From JAGOFO01 sp964522105 (GTDB taxonomy: Bacteria; Myxococcota_A; UBA9042; DTJE01), in NCBI GenBank assembly GCA_964522105.1, contig CAZFVA010000009.1:1-64000 (forward strand): DNA of 64,000 nt, read 5' to 3'. Shown one piece after another: positions 23,469 to 31,563 of the stretch (its first letter is position 1; each line of letters starts with the position of its first letter). The translations under genes were made by a program, and so were the position numbers. Below the pieces are notes generated by a model. The model was given only the letters and a program-made list of their open reading frames with translations. It did no database searches and was not told the DNA's origin.

Positions 23469-25958
23469 TCAGGAGGCTTTGCCTTTCTTTCCGGGGGCGC
23501 GCTCGTGCCACACAATGTATGCCGTCATAACCAGTTCAGCCGCAATAATGCATGTAACTTCGCCGATGTCTGCAATCAGACCGAAGCTGCGCAGGGCCAG
23601 ATTATTGGATGTAATCAAGGTTGCGTATCCGATGATTGTCGTCAGCGAGCACAGCATGACGGCGCCGCCGGTCGATGAAATGACGTTCGAGATGCTTCCG
23701 CGTCCTTCTTCCCTGTAGCGGCTGAATATGTTGGCCCCGTAGTCAACACCGATGCCGAGGGTGATTGGAATAACGACGAAGTTTAAGAAATTCAGCTTCA
23801 TGCTGGTTAAGGCCGCGAACCCGAGCATCCATATTGTGCCCACAAAGACTGACATCAGAACGGTTCCGACGCCCAGTCGTGACCTGAAAGCGAAGATCAG
23901 CAATAGAAAAACGCCGATAAGCGCGGCAACAGTAACTTTCAAGCCGTCTTTCAGGATGGCCTCGATCATGTCAGCGAACACCATCGGTTGACCGACCGGG
24001 ACGGCCTCGACGCCGGGGCCGTAGTCAACCCCACGGATAAAGTTGGCGAATTTCAGCAGGTATCTGCCGTCCAGCAACGAATTGCCCTTTCGGGCATAGA
24101 CGTAAAGAAGTCTTCCGCGTGTGCCGTCGGATTCGGTAAACGCACGCGCCAGAGTATCAGGCACGTCGTTCATTGACAGCGCCTTCAGATCGTCGGTCGG
24201 GCGGTTTTCTTCAACTTTCTTGCGGTCTTCCGCGCTCAGGAAGTCCAGTTTGCGGTCGATCATGGAGCGGATATCGGCGAGGATGGCCAGCTTCTCTTCC
24301 TGGTCTGACGGGAGCAGTTCCTGAAGAGTTTTGACACCACCGATAATGGCACGGGCCGATGGCGCAGCAAGGATGGCTTCCTTCATGTGCGGGACGTCGT
24401 CGGCCCTTTCGGCCACAACCGGGGTCGGTGACTGCGGTAGATCGAATATCTTGTCAATCTTAAGGGACAGTTCGGCAGAGCCACCTTTGTAACCGGCTGC
24501 ATTTCGCAGCTTGTGGAAATCGTATTCAAACGGATCAAATGACCAGGGAATAATGGCCAGGACTGAACCGCAACAAATCAGCAGGGATATCAAAAGGATA
24601 ATTCGTGGACGCCTGTTGACCAGATTCCCGAAGATAACTCCGGGGCGATATTTTGATGTGCCGGCCTTGTGGTCGGCCAGAGGCTTTCGGCGATGCAGAA
24701 CTGCGATAAGCGCGGGGCCGATCATGAATGTCGACAGCCAGCACAGGGCCATGCCGATGCCGCCGATGATGCCGAATTGCCTGAATCCCCGGAAGCCGGC
24801 AAATATCAGCGAACCGTAGGCGATTGACGCCCCGATTCCAGCAATCAGTGTGCCTTTCAGCGTACCCCACGCCGAGGCTTTCAGGGTTTCAACAAGTGTC
24901 ACGCCTTCTTTTGCCCGGATTTCTTCAAAGAATCGGGCCGAGTACATGATCATGAAGTTGATGCCGTTTCCGGCGATGATGGAAATCAGGAATGCTGTTG
25001 CGGTGTTCAGGTATCCGATCGTGAACGTCGTGATTCCAAGTGTTGCGACAAGGCCAAGGAGCATCGGGGCGCCCATGATTATGACAATGCGGAAACTGCG
25101 GTAATAAACGATGAACAGCAGCGCCATAAGCGCCAGACACAACAGCGACACGAACTGGATGTCGGCCGCCAGAGCATCGCGCTCTTCCAGACCTGTCTTT
25201 ATCTCTCCGCTTAACCCGACCTTCATTTCCGGGTGGTACTTCGCCGGGTCGAGGTCTTTGATGACCTTGTTAACATCATCGACCAGCTTCACATTGTGGC
25301 TGTGGCCGGTGTGGCCTGATGGCGGATATATGAAGACTGCAACAAGTTTACGGTCGGGTGTCACATAGTAACCATCGGGGTACTTGTCCTGACTCTTGAC
25401 CTTGGATTCGTACTTTTCTTTCAGTTTGTCTATCTGGAGGTCTGTTTTCGGGGCCGGTTCATCGTCAAGTGACTCGACGACGGCACCCTCTGTTTCTTCC
25501 TTTATGCGTTTTTCCAGACGGTCGCGAAAGCCGCGCAGGTCTTCGACATCGGCGTACAGGTACTTGTTTTTACTGTAGAAGTCTTTGATGGCGGCGATGT
25601 TGTGGTCGACCGAAAGAACTTCCGATTTCGGAAACTGATTGACGCGTTCGGCCACGTCATCCGCGAATTTCTGCGATGCCTTCAGGTCCGGGCTTTGAAT
25701 TCCGACTGCCAGATTTGAATATGTAGCGACCCGCGTCCGCATCTTTTCAAGGTTGAGCACCGATGGCGAGTCAGTCGGCAGAAGTTCGACCAGATCTGTT
25801 TTCAAATCCAGGCGGCTTGTAAAGTAAGCGCTGACAGCAAACACCAGCAGGGCAGCACCCAGAATGAACCAGGCCCTTCTGACGGAAAATTCAATCCAGC
25901 GGCCGAGCCAGCGGGGGCAGGCCGATTTGTCGGTCACTTTTACGGTATCTTCTGCCAT
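23469..25958 (-). CDS. RND-superfamily (MMPL/HAE3-like) exporter
   Basis: 829 residues from the ATG at 25958. One N-terminal transmembrane helix, a large periplasmic domain (D-L-V-E-L-L-P-T-D-S-P near its start), five clustered helices, a second periplasmic loop and five more helices give the two-fold RND plan at the short length of the HAE3/MMPL branch. The second half has G-I-G-V-D-Y-G-A-N with a membrane Asp, as in proton-driven RND pumps, and the first half has G-N-G-I-N-F-M in the equivalent place. Substrates in this branch are often lipids or hopanoids, but this one is unknown. It starts 2 bp after the DUF6485 stop codon. Confidence 0.88.
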   Translation of the reverse strand: MAEDTVKVTDKSACPRWLGRWIEFSVRRAWFILGAALLVFAVSAYFTSRLDLKTDLVELLPTDSPSVLNLEKMRTRVATYSNLAVGIQSPDLKASQKFADDVAERVNQFPKSEVLSVDHNIAAIKDFYSKNKYLYADVEDLRGFRDRLEKRIKEETEGAVVESLDDEPAPKTDLQIDKLKEKYESKVKSQDKYPDGYYVTPDRKLVAVFIYPPSGHTGHSHNVKLVDDVNKVIKDLDPAKYHPEMKVGLSGEIKTGLEERDALAADIQFVSLLCLALMALLFIVYYRSFRIVIIMGAPMLLGLVATLGITTFTIGYLNTATAFLISIIAGNGINFMIMYSARFFEEIRAKEGVTLVETLKASAWGTLKGTLIAGIGASIAYGSLIFAGFRGFRQFGIIGGIGMALCWLSTFMIGPALIAVLHRRKPLADHKAGTSKYRPGVIFGNLVNRRPRIILLISLLICCGSVLAIIPWSFDPFEYDFHKLRNAAGYKGGSAELSLKIDKIFDLPQSPTPVVAERADDVPHMKEAILAAPSARAIIGGVKTLQELLPSDQEEKLAILADIRSMIDRKLDFLSAEDRKKVEENRPTDDLKALSMNDVPDTLARAFTESDGTRGRLLYVYARKGNSLLDGRYLLKFANFIRGVDYGPGVEAVPVGQPMVFADMIEAILKDGLKVTVAALIGVFLLLIFAFRSRLGVGTVLMSVFVGTIWMLGFAALTSMKLNFLNFVVIPITLGIGVDYGANIFSRYREEGRGSISNVISSTGGAVMLCSLTTIIGYATLITSNNLALRSFGLIADIGEVTCIIAAELVMTAYIVWHERAPGKKGKAS

Positions 25959-25960
25959 CG

Positions 25961-26176
25961 TCAGTAACCCTTTGCCTGCCAGACCTTGATGAAGGTTGAA
26001 AGGTTGCGGTCCCAGGTCGCTTCGGCATCCGGCGGAAAAAGGCATCCCGGAAGCTGCTTCTTTGACCAGTGATATTCAAGACATTCGCAGCACACGGCGT
26101 GCCTTGCACATCCGGGATACGAACACGTGCAACGCTTCATGTTAGCGTCTTCTCTGGGGCAGTCTACTTTTGACAT
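25961..26176 (-). CDS. Small Cys-rich DUF6485-family protein
   Basis: 71 residues. Cys residues fall in C-T-C-S-Y-x2-C-x4-V-C-C-E-C-L-x-Y-H, then E/Q-L-P-G-C-x-F-P, then E-A-T-W-D-R-N-x-x-x-F-I. This pattern matches a small conserved protein family I know as DUF6485 and suggests a metal-binding fold. AGGTTGG precedes the ATG at 26176. It sits 36 bp behind the ribBA-like gene and 2 bp before the RND gene. Function unknown. Confidence 0.8.
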   Translation of the reverse strand: MSKVDCPREDANMKRCTCSYPGCARHAVCCECLEYHWSKKQLPGCLFPPDAEATWDRNLSTFIKVWQAKGY

Positions 26177-26212
26177 GATCCAACCTGTTTGAAAATATAG
26201 GTTTATCCCGGT

Positions 26213-27349
26213 TTAAGTAGTTTTCTGTATCAGTTCCCTGAACCCGTCAACGTTAAGCCCGAATCCTGTAAGGCCTGAATACCTTTTGGGATGGGACGTG
26301 ATAAGGGTCAGGTTCTGGGCGCCGAGGTGGCGCAGAATCTGAGCCCCGATGCCGAAGTCCCGGAATGTCATCTCGAATTCAAGGCCGACGGCCTTTTCAA
26401 GCGAGTGTTCGTTGTTACACGCCATATCCAGAAATTTCAAAGCAGATATAAGGTCTTCGCCAGTCTCTTCGCGGTTCAGGTAAAGGAAGATTCCGCGACC
26501 TTCGGCGGCAATCATTTCCAGTGCGGCCGCGACTTCTTCGCGCCCGCGCCCGTCAATAAAATTAAATACATCACCGGGGAAGTTGGCACGGTGAACCCTG
26601 GTCAGGACCGGTTCCGGGGTTGTTACATCGCCGGCAAACAGCGCCAGATGGGTCCGATGGTCAAGTACGGTTGAAAATGAAACGACGGTGAACTGCCCGA
26701 AATCAGTAGGAAGTTCGGCCCTGGCTTCTTCACGGATCTGCTTTTCGTTCTTCAGGCGGTAAGCGACTATGTCGGCGACTGCTGCAACCGGGATGTCGAA
26801 CTCACGGCCGAATTCCAGCAGAGCGGGAAGGCGCATCATCGACCCGTCATCGTTAAGAATCTCGCAGATAACGCCTGCCGGGGAACAGCCGGCCAGTCGC
26901 GACAGGTCAACCGAACCTTCGGTCTGACCGGTTCTTGCCAGGACCCCGCCGGGCACTGCCCGCAGCGGGAAGATTGAACCTGGAAAGACGAAATCGTCGT
27001 TGGAAGACGTGGGATCTACAGCTTTTTGGATTGTGATGGCGCGGTCCTTCGCGGAAATGCCGGTCTTGACTCCTTCGCGTGCGTCCATCGAAACGGTGAA
27101 TGCGGTGCCAAGCGGGGCAGTGTTGCGGCGGACCATCATCTCCAGTCCAAGCCGGTCGCACATCGGGCCATCCATCGCCAGACATATCAGGCCACGGGCC
27201 TTTTTCGCCATGAAAGCGAGGTGTTCGGCCTTGATAAGGTCGGCAGCCGCGACAAGATCGCCTTCATTTTCGCGGTCTTCGTCATCAACTAAAATAATCA
27301 TCCGGCCCTGGGCCAGCACATCAAGCACATGTTCAATCGTTGCGAGCAT
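26213..27349 (-). CDS. ribBA: RibBA-like protein (DHBP synthase + GTP cyclohydrolase II-like) with altered signature residues
   Basis: 378 residues. The N-terminal half (1-200) is 3,4-dihydroxy-2-butanone-4-phosphate synthase-like: D-D-E-D-R-E-N-E-G-D at 22-31 and C-E163 are present, but the P-G-H-x-F-P-L-R-A motif reads P-G-S125-I-F-P-L-R-A and the R-x-G-H-T-E motif reads R-T-G-Q142-T-E. The C-terminal half resembles GTP cyclohydrolase II, but V-H-S-E-C-L-T-G-D reads V-H-R-A-N-F-P-G-D and the C-x-C pair is missing, so none of the three zinc Cys remains. Enzymes whose GCHII half has lost activity are known (RibBX type); the DHBP half may still work. It lies 9 bp behind mutS and ahead of DUF6485 and the RND gene. 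Confidence 0.85.
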   Translation of the reverse strand: MLATIEHVLDVLAQGRMIILVDDEDRENEGDLVAAADLIKAEHLAFMAKKARGLICLAMDGPMCDRLGLEMMVRRNTAPLGTAFTVSMDAREGVKTGISAKDRAITIQKAVDPTSSNDDFVFPGSIFPLRAVPGGVLARTGQTEGSVDLSRLAGCSPAGVICEILNDDGSMMRLPALLEFGREFDIPVAAVADIVAYRLKNEKQIREEARAELPTDFGQFTVVSFSTVLDHRTHLALFAGDVTTPEPVLTRVHRANFPGDVFNFIDGRGREEVAAALEMIAAEGRGIFLYLNREETGEDLISALKFLDMACNNEHSLEKAVGLEFEMTFRDFGIGAQILRHLGAQNLTLITSHPKRYSGLTGFGLNVDGFRELIQKTT

Positions 27350-27358
27350 CTTTTTCCT

Positions 27359-29974
27359 TTACGGTTCGTTTCTGCGGCCTTTTGCTGCCGCGACAAGTTC
27401 GGCAAGTTTACCAAGAGCTTCAAGCGGCGTCATGTTTTCGGGGTCCATTGCCGCCATCTGGATGATCAGGGGATCTGGTTCAGGGTCAGCCGACCGCCCC
27501 CCGAACAGGTCCAGTTGCGGGTTGGGCGCTGTCGGTGGCTGCCGCCGTCTGGTGCGGGCCAGCATTGGCCTGCCGACCGCATCAAGCTCGGAATTTTCAA
27601 GGTTTGCAAGCACTTCGCGTGACCGGGCGATGACCTCGTCGGGAAGCCCCGCCAGTCTGGCGACCTGGATACCGTAGGATCGACTTGCCGGTCCGTCGAC
27701 CAGTTTGCGCAGAAACAGGACGTCGTGGCCCCATTCCTTGACGGCGATGCTCTGGTTTCTGGCAGCCGGAATGCTGCGGACCAGGTCGGTCAGTTCATGG
27801 TAGTGGGTCGCAAACAGTGTGCGGCACCTGATTTTTTCCTGGATGTGTTCGGCAACGGCCCAGGCGATTGCCACGCCGTCAAACGTCGATGTGCCGCGAC
27901 CAAGTTCGTCCAGGATTACCAGACTGCGGTCGGTTGCGCGGTCAAGCATTTCGGCGGCTTCCGACATTTCGACCATGAAAGTTGAACGCCCGGCCGCGAT
28001 GTCGTCCATGGCCCCGACGCGCGTGAATATCGCATCGGCGACGCCGATTTCCGCTGCGGCGGCTGGCACATACGAGCCCATCTGGGCAAGCAGCACCACT
28101 ATGGCCACCTGGCGCATGATTGTTGATTTACCGGACATGTTAGGCCCGGTGATGATTGTCATGCTGACCGTCACGCCGTCCAGTTCAAAGTCGTTCGGGA
28201 CGAAAGTGCCGTTCGGAATTGAACTTTCAACGATCGGGTGACGACCTTCGACGATGCGAAGCATCTTGGAATCATTGATTTCGGGGCGCGTCCAGCCGTT
28301 CGTGTGGGCGATTTCAGCCAGCGTCGACAGGATGTCCAGGGTCGCAACAAGCGACGCCAGATCCTGAATGGCCGTGCGCCGGTCCAGTATTGTCAGTCGC
28401 CACGACTCGAACATCTTGAATTGAAGGTCTTTTGACGTTTCTTCGGCAGACGCGACCTGGACCTCAAGTTCGCCAAGTCTGGCAGTTGTGTATCTTTCAG
28501 CGTTGGCCAGAGTCTGGCGTCTGATGAAGTGGTCGGGAACACGCCCCGCGTATGAATTTGTGATCTCAATCGTGTAACCGAAGACGCGGTTGTACTTGAC
28601 GCGCAGTTTGGAAATGCCGCTGGCTTCACGTTCGGCCGCTTCATATTCCGCGATGTAACGGCGCCCGTTTTCAGCCATGTCCATGGCCAGATCAAGCTCG
28701 TCAGACACGCCACGGTTGACCATGCCGCCGTCTTTAACCGTTGAAGGCGCATCGGTCACAAAGATGCGTTCAACGTCGCCGGCCAGCTTCAGTAACGCTG
28801 AATCGACATGCTTGAATTCATTAAGGTTTTGCAGGCCGGCGCGGCTGATAATTGCCGCAGCCTGATTCATGCCGTTGATGCCTTTTGCGACCGCGCGCAG
28901 GTCCCGGGCCGAGGCGTTTCCACCGGCCAGTCTGGTCAACAGGCGTTCAAGATCGGGGATCTGCGACAGTGCATCGCGTATCGAATTTCTTTCAGTCGGG
29001 GCGTCAAACAGGGTCTGGACCCTGTCCTGGCGGGTGATGATTGCGGCAGGCGCGGCCAGCGGGGCCAGCATCCACTGACGCAGCAGGCGTGCGCCCATGC
29101 CGGTCTTTGCCTTGTTCAGAAATGAATACAGGCAGCCGCGTGACCGTTCGCCGGACGTCGTGGACAGAAGCTCAAGATTCCTGATTGTGGTCTGGGGCAG
29201 GGCCATCGTGTCGGCCGCAACTGTCTGAATAAACGGGCGAACCGTTGGCAGCAGGGCCCTGTGAGTCCTGCCGACATACGACAGCACAGCGGCGGCGGCC
29301 CGCGAAAGTGCATCGGCCCGGTCAATTGAAGGCAGTAGGTGGCCGTATTCAGGCGGAACTTTGTCAGGGTCGACGTCGGCCGGTGCCAGCGCAGTGCGAA
29401 GCGACACAGATTCAGGGATCAGCGCCAGGACATCGGCGTCCGGTTCGAAAAGCAGGATTTCACGCTGGACCAGGCGTGCCATCGCAAGCCGCAGGTCGTC
29501 AGTGGAAGTCGTGAATGTTCCTGAAAAATCGCCGGTCGATGCGTCCAGGGCCGCCAGCGCCAGTCCGCGTTCGTCTTTCAGCAGACAGACCAGGTGGTTT
29601 GCCTGAGTCGGGTCGGTCAGTTCACTGTCCAGCAGCACGCCCGGCGTGATAATGCGGACCACGTCGCGACGCACGATGCCTTTTGCAAGCTTCGGGTCTT
29701 CCATCTGTTCGCAGATGGCGACGCGCCTGCCTGCCTCAATCAATCGCTGGATATAACCGGACACGGCATGCCACGGAACGCCTGCCATCGGGATGGGGTT
29801 TTCAGCTTCCTTGTTTCTGGAAGTCACCGAAATATCTAGGATTCTTCCGGCTTCAATCGCATCTTCGAAGAACGTTTCATAGAAGTCGCCCATCCGGAAT
29901 AAAACGATACAGTCCGGGTGTTCGGCTTTGGCCTTCAGGTACTGCTGCATGGAGGGGGTAAGGGCACCAGACAT
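27359..29974 (-). CDS. mutS: DNA mismatch repair protein MutS
   Basis: 871 residues from the ATG at 29974 (a TTG at 29989 would add five). MutS recognises mispairs and small loops as a dimer and hands over to MutL using ATP. The mismatch-binding motif F-R-M-G-D-F-Y-E-T-F-F-E-D is near residue 26 (the Phe-x-Glu wedge is F-Y-E). The Walker A G-P-N-M-S-G-K-S-T is near residue 610, then Walker B L-V-I-L-D-E-L-G-R-G-T-S-T-F-D-G and A-T-H-Y-H-E-L. The C-terminus is short. No mutL gene is visible nearby. It heads the minus-strand unit mutS, ribBA-like, DUF6485, RND exporter. Confidence 0.98.
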   Translation of the reverse strand: MSGALTPSMQQYLKAKAEHPDCIVLFRMGDFYETFFEDAIEAGRILDISVTSRNKEAENPIPMAGVPWHAVSGYIQRLIEAGRRVAICEQMEDPKLAKGIVRRDVVRIITPGVLLDSELTDPTQANHLVCLLKDERGLALAALDASTGDFSGTFTTSTDDLRLAMARLVQREILLFEPDADVLALIPESVSLRTALAPADVDPDKVPPEYGHLLPSIDRADALSRAAAAVLSYVGRTHRALLPTVRPFIQTVAADTMALPQTTIRNLELLSTTSGERSRGCLYSFLNKAKTGMGARLLRQWMLAPLAAPAAIITRQDRVQTLFDAPTERNSIRDALSQIPDLERLLTRLAGGNASARDLRAVAKGINGMNQAAAIISRAGLQNLNEFKHVDSALLKLAGDVERIFVTDAPSTVKDGGMVNRGVSDELDLAMDMAENGRRYIAEYEAAEREASGISKLRVKYNRVFGYTIEITNSYAGRVPDHFIRRQTLANAERYTTARLGELEVQVASAEETSKDLQFKMFESWRLTILDRRTAIQDLASLVATLDILSTLAEIAHTNGWTRPEINDSKMLRIVEGRHPIVESSIPNGTFVPNDFELDGVTVSMTIITGPNMSGKSTIMRQVAIVVLLAQMGSYVPAAAAEIGVADAIFTRVGAMDDIAAGRSTFMVEMSEAAEMLDRATDRSLVILDELGRGTSTFDGVAIAWAVAEHIQEKIRCRTLFATHYHELTDLVRSIPAARNQSIAVKEWGHDVLFLRKLVDGPASRSYGIQVARLAGLPDEVIARSREVLANLENSELDAVGRPMLARTRRRQPPTAPNPQLDLFGGRSADPEPDPLIIQMAAMDPENMTPLEALGKLAELVAAAKGRRNEP

Positions 29975-30039
29975 GGCGCGAGAATACAATCAAATGAACA
30001 GCGTTGGAATAGCAAACACGGGAAATTCAGGGTCGGGCA

Positions 30040-30066
30040 GTGACACTTTCAATTTCGCTGTATAAT
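30040..30066 (+). promoter_or_regulatory. Candidate promoter for the methyltransferase gene
   Basis: A consensus -10 TATAAT at 30061-30066 with GTGACA at 30040-30045 as -35 and a short 15-bp spacer. It lies about 90 bp before the start codon at 30154. The spacer is off the optimum, so this is tentative. Confidence 0.35.
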
Positions 30067-30153
30067 CCGTGAAACGTATCTGATAGTTCAGGATCTCGTC
30101 GAGGTCGTTGATTTAGAACTGGCTGCAATCGTGCTTCGCACGGAGCGTCGGAA

Positions 30154-30904
30154 ATGCCGCAGGACAGACAGAAACTGGTCGAAAGTTATGACCGCATCGC
30201 CACGCAATACGCATGCAAGTTTTGTAACGAACTGGACGACAAGCCGCTTGAACAGTTGTTGCTGACCAGGTTTGCCGCAAGGGTTCGCAGTCATGGGCGT
30301 GTCTGCGACCTTGGATGCGGGCCGGGGCACATAGCCCGGTTTCTGCAGCGCTGTGGAGTCGATGTGTTCGGTCTGGACGTGTCGTCGGCGATGGTCAGCG
30401 AGGCTCGGCTTAACAATCCAGCGCTTGAGTTCCAGGTGGGCGACATGGCGGCCCTGGACCACCCTCGCGATTCGCTGGCCGGCGTGGTCGCGTTCTACTC
30501 GTTAATTCACATTCAGCCAGATGAGATCGCCCAGGTTTTGCGCGACCTGTTCAAGGTTCTGAAGCCGCGTGGCCTGCTGCTGATGTCGTTTCACCTTGGA
30601 ACCGGCCTTCTGCATCTTGACGAGATGTGGGGCATGCCGGTTGACGTGGACATTGTTTTCTATGAAAGGTCGTACGTTGAAAAGTGTCTTCGTGAAGCCG
30701 GTTTTGACGTTGAAGACGTTATTGAACGCAATCCGTATCCCGAAATCGAATANNNNNNNNNNNNNNNNNNNNNNNNNNNNNNNNNNNNNNNNNNNNNNNN
30801 NNNNNNNNNNNNNNNNNNNNNNNNNNNNNNNNNNNNNNNNNNNNNNNNNNNNATATCAGGATAGAAATAGTCCTGGTCAGGTTTACTGCGCCGGTCACCT
30901 TTGA
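30154..30904 (+). CDS. Class I SAM-dependent methyltransferase, interrupted by scaffold gap 2
   Basis: GGAG seven bases before the ATG at 30154. Visible up to base 30752: Y-D-x-x-A-x-x-Y, motif I V-C-D-L-G-C-G-P-G-H, motif II V-F-G-L-D-V-S-S-A-M, motif III F-Q-V-G-D-M-A-A-L and L-K-P-R-G-L-L-L. A 100-N gap then splits the 3' end. The left edge ends GAATA and the right edge begins ATATCAGG; merging the shared ATA gives an unbroken frame E-I-E-Y-Q-D-R-N-S-P-G-Q-V-Y-C-A-G-H-L with a TGA at 30902-30904, a plausible C-terminus for this family. The end given relies on that reading. The substrate cannot be told. Confidence 0.75.
30753..30852. other. Scaffold gap (100 N)
   Basis: A second run of exactly 100 N inside the methyltransferase gene. 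Flanking contig ends share the bases ATA, and joining them restores the reading frame, so little or no sequence may be missing. Confidence 0.95.
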
Positions 30905-30957
30905 AGGATTTGCCAGTCGAACCTTGGTGTGAGCTTCTGCGGAAGGTGTAAGTACAG

Positions 30958-31560
30958 ATGATTTCAATAGAAAGCCCTGGTCAGTTTGATAAGGCGATGT
31001 CTGCGTCAGGGAATTGGCTTATGTTCGTGTTCTTCGCCGACTCCCCGCCGGCAGGCCGACAACTGGTTGAAGAACTGTCTGCCTGGGAAAGGACGACCGA
31101 CAACGTAACAGTCCATTCCGTAAATGTTTCAAGACTTGGCGAGATTCAGACACGCTTCGGCATCACCAATGTTCCAGCCGTGTTGATTTTCAGAAACGGG
31201 GAAAAGGTGAATCTTTCTTACGGGCACCAGACGTTTTCCCATTACGAAAAGCAGATTGCCGATTCAAAAGGATATTCATCCAAACAGGGAAAAGGGCAGG
31301 GAACGGACAAGGCTGGTCCACAAGTTACTGTGTTTACATCAGATAATTGCGGCTGGTGCATCAGGGCCAAGGACTACTTAAAAAGCATCAATGTTCAGTT
31401 CAAGGAAATTAATGTTTCAAGAAATGACGCCGAGGCGAGGCGAATGATCAAAAGATCCGGTCAGATGCAGACTCCTCAGTTGGACATCAACGGAAAAATG
31501 GTCGTTGGCTTCGACAAGATGGCAATCGACAGGTTGCTGGGGCGTCGCGGTCAGGTTTGA
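30958..31560 (+). CDS. Thioredoxin-fold domain without CxxC fused to a glutaredoxin domain
   Basis: 200 residues. The N-terminal ~100 residues are thioredoxin-like: F-F-A-D-S-P-P-A-G in the place of W-C-G-P-C, then F-G-I-T-N-V-P-A-V-L-I-F-R-N-G-E with the cis-Pro. They cannot perform dithiol chemistry. A Gly/Lys/Ser linker leads to a glutaredoxin domain (~120-200) with V-T-V-F-T-S-D-N-C-G-W-C and T-P-Q-L-D-I-N-G-K-M-V-V-G-F-D. It probably reduces disulphides through CGWC, while the first domain may bind partners. The gene converges with the MFS gene, 3 bp between stops. Confidence 0.88.
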   Translation: MISIESPGQFDKAMSASGNWLMFVFFADSPPAGRQLVEELSAWERTTDNVTVHSVNVSRLGEIQTRFGITNVPAVLIFRNGEKVNLSYGHQTFSHYEKQIADSKGYSSKQGKGQGTDKAGPQVTVFTSDNCGWCIRAKDYLKSINVQFKEINVSRNDAEARRMIKRSGQMQTPQLDINGKMVVGFDKMAIDRLLGRRGQV

Positions 31561-31563
31561 ACG

